From Echinostoma caproni (Eukaryota; Platyhelminthes; Trematoda; Plagiorchiida; Echinostomatidae), in NCBI GenBank assembly GCA_900618425.1, contig UZAN01039379.1, forward strand, positions 62,377 to 126,376: 64,000 bases of DNA. Reading direction: 5' to 3'. Numbering within the stretch: the stretch's first letter is position 1; the number at the start of each line of letters is the position of its first letter. This document shows positions 48,540-60,604 of the stretch, one piece after another. The notes beneath the pieces were generated by a model that saw only the letters and a program-made list of their open reading frames with translations, ran no database searches and was not told the DNA's origin. The translations under genes and the position numbers were made by a program.

Positions 48540-51500
48540 AACAATATCATATTTGAGAAACATGCATGACTATCAAAAAGAAGTTAGGTTAAAGGTATTT
48601 CCCGTTTGAAAATATTTGTGCCGGTTTATAAAAAGATGGAAGATATTCAAGCAAATAAAAATCGAGGTTAATTTGAGGATCACAACTATAGAATGTTTTT
48701 AAAATTCAGGACAGAAGATAACCGCATTGAATAACCACCTTTTTATAAGCAAAAGCACAATTTTCTTCAACGATTTTTTAAATTTAATGCACGAAACAAT
48801 TACAACAACTTTCGCTTTGTTTATAGACTGCGGCGAAGGGAATACTTGAAGTTTTGAACAAATAGAAAAAAATAGTCAGTAACAACATGATTGTGTTTAA
48901 CCGAGTCAGGCTTTATTTTGAGTTTCAGACCGATAGAATTTTGCAAGACCCATGAAGTTCACATGATGTGGTTTATCTCCACAAACCAGATCTCCATTGG
49001 AATATTCAAAAGCGGTACGCCCAAAATAAATAGCTGTTCAATGCAGTGCTTTAGCACCGCTCCAAAACACCATCACTGTTCAGCAAGCATCGCATTTTAC
49101 GAGACATCCTCTGTATATGTAACGAATCACGTGGGAGTGTATAAATCGATCAATTAAGAGTAAGTAAATAGTTAGAAATTCATACTCTCTTGGACCAGAA
49201 AAGTGTTATCATTTAAAACGGTACGATAACATTGAATAATTTCATTCTGGTTAGGTTCAAACATTACGTTTGCATGATAGATAGCTAAATGTAATTTCCC
49301 TGAAACAGACAGCGAACCACGGATTATTTCAAACAACAACACCAGTTAAGCTCAAAGAACAACAAAAGAAAATTGCATGGACAGAAATCTCAATGTAGCC
49401 GCTTCACGCGTGCTAGCTACAAAACGGTTGTGTGGATACATGGAGCCAATTGTGGATGGATTGCAGGAGTTTAGAGACAAAACGCATGCCTAATACCAAT
49501 CTTATCGAAATACTGTTCCATTTTGCCTGAATACTTATTATTTCAACATATATTCTTCCACATTCAAATCATATTCAACATGTACTAAAATCGTAAAGCA
49601 AGATGTACTCCTGAGTTTTAGTATTTATTTCTCATATTTAATGAAATACCTACCCTCGGTTTGGTGGCATGCTATGATGGAAAACATCCAGTTGCATAAC
49701 AGATTTGATAGTAACTAGCATATTCCCAGTCCGTCCCACTTGCCAAGCATTCAATGGTCGTACCAGATAAGCTCTCCCCCCCCCTCGGCCGCCGCGTTGG
49801 TTTGATTTGGTGATACCAATTTGTTTGCCCACAATTCACCTCACAGTGCTAATCCTGATAACGGTATCCATCAAGTCTTATGTTATCAAATCTTGGATAG
49901 ACAAATGATCTGTTTCTTCTCGTGCACAATCTTCACAACCACCACCATCACTAACGCATAATATCCCGTGACCAACGAAATGTGAATAAATGATTGCCAG
50001 TTTGTGTAACAACGAAACATGCAAACAATGAAACAGGAAGATCATGATTTGTGGAACTCGCGATAATTCATGAGACAGTATAGGTATTTCAGGGAAACAA
50101 AAATGAGATGCATTTCAGTAATCCGTGGTCGTATTAGACTGGTTACAATGTTATTTTGTGTGTGAAAATAATGCGGAATTCGGAAGATATTGAAACGTGG
50201 AAAATTGCCCATTTTGAATTATTTTTTTTTATGATTTCAAAATGTTATCCACCTTAGCCTGAATAGGGCTATATGTAGCGATGTGTGAAAGAGACCACCG
50301 CTAATGCCGTCAGGTGCCTTAAATGAAACAGAAACGTTGAATTATGAACGTTTCCAATGTGAACTAACTTCCAGTGTGCATATATATCCTCATCTTGACA
50401 TCAGGTTCACATAAGGCGGAGAACGTAGAATTCAAATTATGCACACGACCTGTAGCTTTATTCTCTAAAGGTGATGTCAATTTCATATGAAATAATTTGG
50501 ACGATTTTATTTGATTTCTTACACAATTGCATTCAGTGAGCACAATTAACGTGATGACCACAATTGGAAATCTTAAGAAGAAATCAGCAGAAGTTTTATT
50601 TTTGTTAGAAATCAACAGTGCTGCCTATTGACCGAGTGCATTGCTATTCGAACCGGGGTATATATTGATCGAACACCTCAATCGATTGAGGTTCCCGAGT
50701 TACCTCTGTGCAACCTACTGTCTGTATCCACATCATTTTTGTGATTTCTGAGTTAACTTTGATGATTTATTTGGAACAAATATTAGGCAATCAATTAGGC
50801 TTATTATTATTGGAATTATTATAGGAATTAGAATTTCTAAGTACTTTCTGAAATAACTATTGACTAGCGAACGTCGAATCAGTCCTAAGACTACCCACCA
50901 CATAGCATATACTATGTTTTAAGTATTTACTTTAAGTGCATGAAATGGAACAAATTGCATGGAGACGATCTTTTCCATCCATTTAACTGAATTTAAATGA
51001 ACTTATTGCATGATATTGATGTTCTTAATCTTTTCACAACTCAATTAGATATTTTCGTAGGACAAAAATAAGTAGTGAGCGTTGTGTAATGTAGTGTTAT
51101 CATTGACCAACTACTGAGCATCTGTCAGGATAACCAAAGAGTTGAGTAGATCAGATTCACTACTTGCACCTAGGTTGAAATCCCTGTGAGTTTGATGGAA
51201 ATGTGCTTTCAATGATTATTGAAAATAACCAAATGGTGCTATGAACGATATTCGATGATGGCCATGAACTCAAAATGGTCTGAATAACAGATGATTTTAA
51301 ATTACATTACCTTAGGATTTTGAAGGATCAGATAACCCCCTTTGCATTATCCATAATAATTATCCATAACTGAGCTGAACGATTGAGGATCAAATATAAT
51401 CTCTGTGGACAGGTTTTCTGGCTTTCTATGTATACCGACAAAACATTCATTCACTTGAACGATAGGAATCCAAAACAGTCTACTTCTTCAATTTATTTAG

Positions 51501-53000
51501 TATAAATGATTCCTTCTACCTCGTGAAATCATTATCCAAATGAAAATTCATCGTTTGTCTTTTTCCAGCTAGTTTTTATCTACCAAAACTTTCGACACGA
51601 TACTCGACTGCATATTTATAATTTTAATTCATGAATTGGGAGCAAGTTGTTTGAATTCCTAGTATAATTTTTACGAATCACAGCACGGGAAAACACCACA
51701 AGTTCAACTATTTCATTCAGCTTCATGCGGGTTGCAGTGATTTTAAAAAGATCACTCCAGCAGTATTATGGTTTCTTACAATTTTTTCACAGACAACAAA
51801 GCTAAAAGGAGGCTTGCGAAGTCCACTAAGAAAGACAAGGAATCACCCCTACCCGAAATGTAGGCCGTTTATGTAACATTTTACCATCCAGGCAATATAT
51901 TTGTGTAGACGTGGTTAAGCAGTGGACATTATGAGGCAATCATTTCTTCGGTGATGGGTCTATTTATGGTCGATTCATCCGATACAGTCTGGTGATTCTT
52001 CAATTGGAATGGATATGCAAACATGCCCTTTTATCATCTTGAATTGCGGCAATCAGAAATAGAAGCGTACGTGAGAAACAACATCGTAAGGTTTCCAAAA
52101 CCACAATTCAAGGTGATCGGAAATCCTTTTTATCTTTCGCCTTGTGGAATGATGTAACACAGCTGAATATTATGTATGCAACACTCACAAAACCGTTGAC
52201 GGAACCTACTTGAGGTGAAACGCGATGAGTTTTCCCTAAGTGGTTTTTTCCTGAATTTCCATTCCTCAGAGCAATTTACATTTTCCAGTTGAACTTTAAT
52301 TTATCATTTGATTGCATCTAGCCAATGCCACATATAGATTGTTTGTGTACAAGATTGAGACGGTTTCGTTGATCTCATTGGCCATCAGTGATTTACGGCT
52401 TTTCAAGTATCATTGAGTTCGAACACAGTTTGTGCACTTCAAATGGAATGGTCATATATGTTGTTCACTTAGACAGCTGTCCGCTACCGTTTTCCAATGA
52501 CCTCCGATATAGATGATTTTCGCAATCCAAAACTTCAAGGTTTTTTAAAGGCTTTTTATTCTTATTCTGTAATACTGTATTACATTAACTTATACACCTA
52601 ATGTTTATACCGATATAAACTTCTACTTTAATAGTTTCAGTCTAAACCGACTTGAGACGAAATGACATATTTCCCACAAATACACAGTTAATCAAATTTT
52701 GAACTTTGAACTCTCAAGGGAACTACAAATCAAATTCCGATTGATGTAACATTTCGATCGCGACAACACAGATACCGCGGCCTGTTAGTTCGCTGCGAGA
52801 GAATTGATCGAACTGGGGTTATGGATATGTGGAGGGAAGGTTGGCGAAGCGGACCATTTTGTGGTTCTAAGTATCATTCATAAACCAGTTGTGTAATATT
52901 GCTGATTAGTTTTGGATTTTCCGATGCACGATGAGATTTACTGATTCTAATCTTTCGAAGCTATTGGACAACACTGATCCTCTCTCCCTGAGTTTACTTT
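48540..53000. other. Unassigned stretch
   Basis: AT-rich, with ATT-rich tracts near 50800 and a C8 run near 49777. The frames at 48891-49157 and 50364-50615 are not assignable. Confidence 0.5.
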
Positions 53001-53002
53001 GT

Positions 53003-53206
53003 GAGACGGCTCGGTGGTAACGTCACCAAATTACCACCTCGGGTGACGTGTGTTCGAACCCCATTACCACCACCACCACCACCCCCTTACTTTCCCCATG
53101 GCAGCCCTTTGATTGGCTGCTTCCCCCTACCTGAAAATTGTTGTCTTGTGTGTTCAGTACAAGAAAGTAAAATTTTAAAAAAAGAAAGAGAAAAAGAAAC
53201 ATCATC
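53003..53206 (+). mobile_element. tRNA-derived SINE (third family) with A-rich tail
   Basis: The plus strand begins GACGGCTCGGTGGTAACGTC (A-box-like), then a tRNA-length spacer to GTGTGTTCGAACCCC (B box, about 53049-53063). A (CCA)n tract, a body, and an A-rich end (AAAATTTTAAAAAAAGAAAG onward) follow. No hammerhead core is present. It resembles the 13.2-kb SINE in layout but not clearly in body sequence. Confidence 0.55.
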
Positions 53207-53271
53207 CCATGATTAATTTTGTGTCCGAGAATCTCAGCTGATCCACTAGATTGGCATCTTCCTCAATTTGA

Positions 53272-53538
53272 AGCTTGGCATTTGCTTTACCGATCATGTT
53301 TATGCATTTCCGGGATACAATTTATTTCACCCAAAACCAGATTGTCTATCTCCACGGTTACGCGCAGATTTGGCTGCATTCTGCTGTCCAGGTTCCCAAA
53401 GGCCGCTTGTGCCGTCTACATGTTACTTCAGACAACTTTATGAGGATCATTGTAAAGACAGAGGGACTAATCAGACGGAAGGATCAAAGTGCTCTGGCTC
53501 GTGGTAATGCTGAAGTTTTGTCCAAATCTATCGATTAA
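53272..53538 (+). CDS. Possible unassigned coding segment
   Basis: Three plus-strand frames overlap here. The one ending at 53538 has a plausible C-terminus (VPKGRLCRLHVTSDNFMR, then SALARGNAEVLSKSID). There is no ATG at its start and no recognised family; it could be an old element fragment. Confidence 0.2.
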   Translation, partial: SLAFALPIMFMHFRDTIYFTQNQIVYLHGYAQIWLHSAVQVPKGRLCRLHVTSDNFMRIIVKTEGLIRRKDQSALARGNAEVLSKSID

Positions 53539-53539
53539 A

Positions 53540-56500
53540 ATAAAAACAACTATTCATACAAGGAAATTCAAATTATCAGCATTTATGTATGCAAAGAACA
53601 GTGACATTGAGGTTTGCAGAAAAAAGTGATCTTCATACGAAAACTCATTATTTTCAACTGAATGTGGTTATCCTGTTGTGATAGACTCTGTTTCGGAACT
53701 ATCTATGCACAGGAAAATCTTAGGCTAGGTTTTCCCTGTTTTGTTTCCGTTCGGATCGGAGAAATCGTGGTTTTTGCTCCTTCTGTGGACGGGTATTAGC
53801 AAAATGTGTCGCGCTTGTGAGCTTTGAGCGATCGACCTCACTGTTCCTCGTGGATATAACGGGACTTCAGAGGAATACTCAATGCCTCATTGTAAGCATT
53901 GTGATGAAGTTTCAGCAATGACAACGAAAGAACATTATTCCCAAAATAACTTGCTTCTGCATCATCTTCAATGTTTTGTAACGATAACAAAACTGGCGTA
54001 CAAAGTGGAGAAGCTGGTGCCAACGAATAATAAGACATTTTGAAAGTAAATAACATTCGAGACTGTCAATGGACTGTATCCATTGGAACAGGATAAACTG
54101 TGTTTCCAGTGGCAATAGAGGCAACCAATACCGTGATGCGGCATAATTGAAAGAAGACGAATAATCGTCCTCAAGATAACGAATACAAACGCTCCATACC
54201 CTGGATTCAACTGAATTGGATACAAACCATGTAGCACTAATGCTATTTATTTAAAATGTTCATGAGGGTTGATGATCTGTGATACCAGACGATGATGTGA
54301 ACGATTCAGTATGTCGGGAAAACGAACATAGAAATACGGGTACAATCGGGTTACAATCGGTATCGCTGTTCCATTAGAGGCTAGCCAAGTGCATATATGT
54401 TTACAAAAATATGTGTGTGTGTGTGTGCGGATTTACTCGTATACAAACCTGACTATTAGGTTATAACTCTCGAGATTCCATTACAAACGTATTCTGTCTT
54501 GTTTTCTTTTTCTTTCACTTGTTTGTATTGAATGATAAAGATATAATCATCAGGAAGGTAAAGCCGGACAATCTAAGGGCTGCCATTCAACAGACAGAAT
54601 GGGGAAAGTCAGACGTTGGTGGGTGAATTTGAACAGACATCCCCGGGGTGATAGGTTGGTGACATTACTACCAGGCGACTGCCGCTCTACTCAGGTCTGG
54701 GAGGTTGCTTATTTTCGTTTTCTAAGCCCCGCGAATACGGAGGCTAGCTAAACAGTGGATTTGGACCTATTGGTCCATCGATTCTTACCATGCACTAAGA
54801 TACAGGGCCGAGAACCATTGACTGTGTTTCACCGGACTAGGTAACACTGTCAGTTTTTGACACCAGAAGATGTACATGATTATTCATTGTTTGGCCGTAA
54901 ACTACTCTTTCGATTTCTACCCATTTCGTAAGTGCTTTCACGTCGCTGGGCACACATCGGGCTAGTGAATGTAAGCAATATGAATGAATATGCAGTATGA
55001 AGATAGGTTTCCGAACAGTCCATACGTAACACCCAAATGTGAATTGCCCGAAAAACAAGATTAGGAAGGTTCGTTAAAAAATGTGTAGGACAAAGCAATA
55101 TTGTTGAATTCCAATATGCAAATACTGTGGTTGTGTGCTACAAGCAGTAGCCTTATTTTTATCAAACGCCTACAATGATTTCTTCCCCATAACCTGTTTA
55201 TGAAGCATTTCAGTTGGTTTTCAAAATTAACCGGGAAATGGATCGTGTTAGTCGTTAGAAACGCTATCACTAAGTTTTTTGAAGAACAAAGACTTCTACA
55301 TTATTTCAAATGGCTCAGTATAACTGTTAATTCCAAATTGTCACCTTTTTACCACGCATATCAACGCCGATAAAACAGCGATCTCCTACCAGTTTCAGGC
55401 TGCATTAAGAATTCTTCATCCAGATTGATCACTGCTCGGCTATGCAGCGCTTTCCTTAAAAGTTACAAAGTTAGATAAAAAAATGAGCACAGCATAGGGA
55501 CCAAGCTGAGTGGTCACTTTTTGAACGCAGAAATCTCTTAAGGTATATGATTCGTAGGGTCAACACGTCCTGAGTAGAAGGATGAATATTTTAACTAATA
55601 CGTTGACCTGAAGCCATTTGATATCTTAACTGAGGTGAAAATATGAGGGTTTTTGATGAACACTTAAATCAAATTAATCGTGTTTTAATAAGACATTCTT
55701 CCATGAGTTCACCTCAGAAAAAGAAATCAAGACAATCCTTTAAGTGTAGAAGTAGTGGAATGAAAACCATTTTTTTCAACTAAACCATTCAGTTGGTGAA
55801 GAATGTGCACCAAAACAGTGTTTCTATCAAAGCGGCCACTCTTTGCTATTTTAGTGAAACAACATTTTGTAAGCTACAGAAATATGACTAGCCCCAAACC
55901 AGTCATAAGCCTAACTGTACTATCACTATCACTGTATCTGTAGCGTATTTTGGCACAGGCAAGGATGCCACATTGGTTCACCAAATAGCGAAGGAAATAG
56001 TAAAATGTGAGGTAATGATTGACGTATTAGAAACTAGGACAGAACACTTCCAGCTGGTTGATTGTGACAATAGGAAACACATTTTTTCGAGCATTGCGTT
56101 AATAGCCATGAGGAGGGGCTTCAATCTATCTGGTTTTCATTGAAATTTTAATTTCACAAAGTAGCATATAGAATGCGCTCCATAAATTCCACTTTAATTT
56201 CACGCATTTCCTTTGGATTTATCTGGGTGTAAACGTTTTAGCACAGGAGTTGGGATTAGATTACTGAAAATATTATAACAGTGTTCGTATTCTCGCCCAT
56301 GTGCTTTAACCCCCTCGTACGAACTGTATTTGTGAATACACACGATTTGCGGTTAACAACAGCCCTATAGAATTCAATTCTTCTGGTTGCTTCTTTTTGT
56401 TCAAAGTGAATTTACCATAACAGTCTACGTTAAATATGCCGAGGTTACTTGTCAGTTGCTCAGAAAAAGTCGGATCTAATGCTCTCATCTAATCAATTAA

Positions 56501-59500
56501 TATCGATCGCATACTTGACAGTTCAAAGCATCGATACTGTCTACAGTAATTGGAACACCAGTGAATAAGTAGCAAGGTGCCTAGAAAGATTGCCTAGTGC
56601 CATGGTAGTTCTAAACACGGATTGTAAATTCATAGTCTGGTAACGATCGTATTTTGTGAATGAACATGCTTACGTGTGATTGCATGGATGAACCAATGGA
56701 GACGAGCATATGCTTTGGTGTGTGATGTGTTTCCTTATAAAATGTTAATTCTTCAATTTGTTTTCTGGTCTTTGGTAGAACGTGCACGTCAATATTTGAG
56801 TGAATGAATAACGCCTACGATCATTTGATAGAATCGAGATAAACATGCAAGCTAACCATAAATCCATTAATAACACTTGAGGATGCAAATTAAATGCAAT
56901 ATAGTAAGCACTGCAATCGTATGCGAAAACATGTAGAACTTATAGTTCATTTCCGAGAACTCAGAAAATCAGATTTTACCATCACTAGTCAGAAATGTTG
57001 ATTTCTTCAATAGAGTTCATTAGGTAAATGTTCAAGCTCCGTGAATCACTTGTACACATTCACTGTAATAAATTAGTCAGCATGTTCAGTAAAATAAACC
57101 GTTTGAAATCACTAATTGGGTTTTGTCAAGTTTTACAGAAAAAACCTTCCGTATAAGCAATCCACTTCTCTCCTCAACCATTTGTCATGACAGTCAGTAG
57201 CTAATAGTTATGGCACTCCGCGTGATTACTGGTTAAATAGTTGTTAATAATGAATGTTTTTATTGGTTAAGTTAGTGTTGTTTTCCGGGTATTGGTATTT
57301 GATTCTTGCGTCCATGGTTGTTTACCGCCTATGTCAAAATTGTGGCTAAACTTGTGCTCATGTTCACGATCTCTTTTTACCTCGCCATTTTAGCCACCGA
57401 GTGCATTTGAGAATTACTGATCACAACGGGCCACGATATTTGATACAAGACGGAATAAACAATGAAACATCGAATCTTCAAACGTTTCGTTGGTGATCAG
57501 GTATAAAGTCAATCACCGGATAAAACGTAGTTTACTCTATACTTTGAAGGTATGTTGACTAGAAAGACACATAACTCGCCAAACGGTTTGTGGAGTAATG
57601 TTTAACTGACGATTTTATCCTTAATCGGTAATTTTCAGTGGTGCAAGATATGTTTTACTACTTATACGTTTGGGTTTTTCATGTGTACGGAATTTCGTGT
57701 ACGTTTTATTTAATTTCCTTTTCGGAAGAGAAGTAACTGATTGTAATGAACTTTGCGAAAAATGCTCATCTTGAAAACATTTATTCCATTGTGTATAATT
57801 TAAAATTACGCCGATTGCACCCATATTGGCCAGGGATGATTGCCGTGCTGATGCGTCATGCGATCGTTTCTTTGCACCAAAGGAGACCCCAGACAGTGGG
57901 ATTACTCTACTAATACTTCACTGAAAGCTAGACACGAGTTGAGGCAAGNAGGCAAGAACGTGGTTTTCTTATTGAATATTTTCACTGAAAATTACACTTC
58001 CAACATGGTTTCCTCTTCTTTCCTTGACCAATTTAATGTACAGCGCACAGATATCACATTTCCAGTAATCTTGTAGTTGAAAGCAAAGATTGTGGCTGAT
58101 TTTTCTTAGAAACATGATACAGTGCACTTTGAAATGATTCGAATCATGTTGTACATTGTTGCTTATACCCATTTCCTTCCTGGCTCGTCGGACTCCGTTC
58201 TCGCGGATCTATCGTCCGTACAGCGTTTGATTGAATTAACTGCCTTCCCACACCCACCATCTCCAAGACGGGTCCGCACTGCCCACCTTGTAATTTCGGT
58301 GTGCATGTTAAATGCACATGTCTTAGTAAATGCATTATCCTATTAGGGGGCATTTTCACAAACGTTCTCCATTAACCCCTGTTGGTACATACATACGGAT
58401 CAGTTCTGTGAGAAGCGCACCTGTTGTAAGCACTTATTACAATAAGCGTCCCGTTGACAATCAATCAGGGCTTGTTACTATCTCCGTTTTGGTAGTTGTA
58501 TGAAAGCTAGAAGCGGACAGATATCGTGATACGGCTGTGATTTGAAATACACGTTAACATTAGTCGATGCGAATGCGCTGGCCGAGGATAACGTACAATT
58601 ATGTATGTGGCTATCCCAAACAACGAAGTTCATTCCCGCTGATAATTATTACCGACAGTCCAAAACGAGGGCTACTTTAAAAGCAACATTAGTTGTTGAG
58701 AACGGTTTTTAAAGCACCGGACACTGTTGTGGCCAACATTTGGTCTGCTGAAAGGAGTAGAATACATGGGAAAACGGTGCAGTTTTATTAACGTAACTAA
58801 TGTACAAGTTCACTCTATGATTCCATAAAACAACTGAGCACATCCAAGGCGTTATGTGTATGACAGAAATGCCGAGGATTCAATAATATGTGTATACACA
58901 CTTTTCAATAAAACTTTGTTTGGATTGAAACTTCCGGAGGATTTGTTATTATTAGATTAGTGATTATAATTATTATTATTAGTGGATTATAACTGTTAAA
59001 TTATTATAGGAGTATATTGGATATTTATAGGCATCTTGATCACGGATATCATTTGAAGAATTTTAAGAAAACACGTGTCGCTACAATTCGACAAAAATTC
59101 ATGATTTCGTTGATTGTTTGCTAGATGGCTTCCAGAAAATATCTAATCGCTATCATGAAACCAAAAAAATTTTCTAAACGTTATATTTGCTAATTAATTT
59201 TCTTCTTTCAATTACAACCAGTTCGGAAAGAAATCATCTCTTTATTTTCACGGTAAAATCATGTGTGGTCTATTAACCCATTGTGAACAGTAATAAAATT
59301 TCAGCAGCTGTGAAATATTCTCACAAAGCCATTAGAATCATTTATATCTCCCTTCATTGTAATAGGATTATAAGACAAAGAAAGCAAATTTGAGAAAACG
59401 CAATTTGATAATTGCATTCTAATATCACTATATAATAGACAGTAATGACTTTATCAAATGCATAGATGAACAAACATCCTAATATGCACCCCGATTGAAA

Positions 59501-60250
59501 CATTTCAATCCACAGCGGTTTCAGCCAACATGAGTTCTCAGTAATACGATTTTCAATCTCACGGATAATTGTGCTATTCTGTCTATTTTTGCTTATTCAA
59601 TTAGAACGTAACAACTGAAACTAAATAGTGTGGTTGTGCAATATTGGAACGTAGAGAAAGATCTATGTTATGTCACAAAGCTGTATGAGTTTGCGGAATT
59701 CCATCCGTTGTCTCCGATTCGACTTTGATTACGCACCTCAGCGCCCGACCAAAGGGACTATACTGAACAAAACGCACACACACACATGGTTCCAATGTTT
59801 CTCTCGCTCTCACATCCACATTTATTTCTCATACTCCGTTGGATCAGAGAAGTCTTAATACCTGAGAACTGGTCATAATTATGTTAGCTAATTTTAGTTC
59901 CTCTCACAATTGCACAGGTTTCAGTTTTTCATTCCATGTTTCATCACGTTGTACGTTGCTTTAGGAATAAATAGACCTCGGGCAAATGTTTATCAAACGC
60001 TCCATGCGAATCACGTTTGATCGTTTTCATCAAAATCAGTTCGGTCTCATCTGATCGATAGATGGGAAGAGCATAATTCAAGGAATACTATTCACAAAGA
60101 AGGCATTGCTAAAGTGTCTGAGCTTCTGCAATGAATACTATTCGGATGCATTCTCAGATTGTTTAACGAATCACAGGCTTTCTAAATGAGAGGTAAATTT
60201 GAGAATGAAACCCACACGACATCCTTTGGTTTCGCTGAAACAATTTCTTT
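53540..60250. other. Long stretch without recognisable genes
   Basis: No gene or element family recognised. Present are a TG microsatellite (54412-54427), an ATT-rich tract (58946-58986), a CA run (59775-59786), a somewhat GC-richer patch at 54560-54830 and an undetermined base at 57949. The frames at 53838-54237, 57858-58076 and 58122-58346 look like chance. Confidence 0.5.
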
Positions 60251-60253
60251 ATT

Positions 60254-60600
60254 TTTTAGAATGGCAAGCTTGAATTAGCCCATTCTTTTGTTAAGAGGCA
60301 TCAGGCACTCTTGATGTTCTTGGGTGTGGGTTCTACTCCTTGATCGTTAATTCCTCACAATTTCATGCCTTTATAGACGATAGAAATGTTTGTGATAACC
60401 AACAAAGAGCACTGGACAGCAGTTTTGTCCTGTTTGGGACTCGTCAGCAGTGCGTACGTTTTGTGTCCTTCTCAGGACTCGAACCGCGAACGTTCGGGTT
60501 GAGACTGCAAACCTTTACCCTCGGGCTCCACAGTCGACGGTCATCACCTTGTGTGAATGGCTCAATCATTTTTTTTAGAGTAGCAATCTTTATGTTTTGC
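60254..60600 (-). mobile_element. Hammerhead SINE copy 5, most complete unit
   Basis: On the minus strand a residual end motif (TACTCTAAAA, about 60580) precedes the unit start TGATTGAGCCATTCACACAA (60568-60549). A-box-like GTGGAGCCCGAGGGT, a B box GCGGTTCGAGTCC (about 60476-60488), the hammerhead (60453-60409), a tail beginning TCTTTGTTGGTTATCACAAA, and the end motif GGGCTAATTCAAGC to TCTAAAA (60281-60254) follow. The unit is about 315 bases. Because the end motif is on both sides, this copy looks like one monomer excised from a tandem array or dimer. Confidence 0.75.
60409..60453 (-). ncRNA. Minimal type I hammerhead ribozyme, copy 5
   Basis: On the minus strand: GCACTG (stem I), CTGACGA, stem II GTCC-CAAACA-GGAC, AAAA, C-TGCT-G (minimal stem III), cleavage triplet GTC, CAGTGC (stem I, perfect complement of GCACTG). 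Every element is in place except that the required GAAA reads AAAA (60423-60426). This G is catalytic in hammerheads, so this copy is probably inactive even though its fold is preserved. Confidence 0.75.
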
Positions 60601-60604
60601 AAAC

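Noticed and set aside
50640..50720. B-box-like CCCCGGTTCGAATAG on the minus strand
   Set aside because: The acceptor and T-arm stems do not close and no A box at tRNA spacing was convincing.
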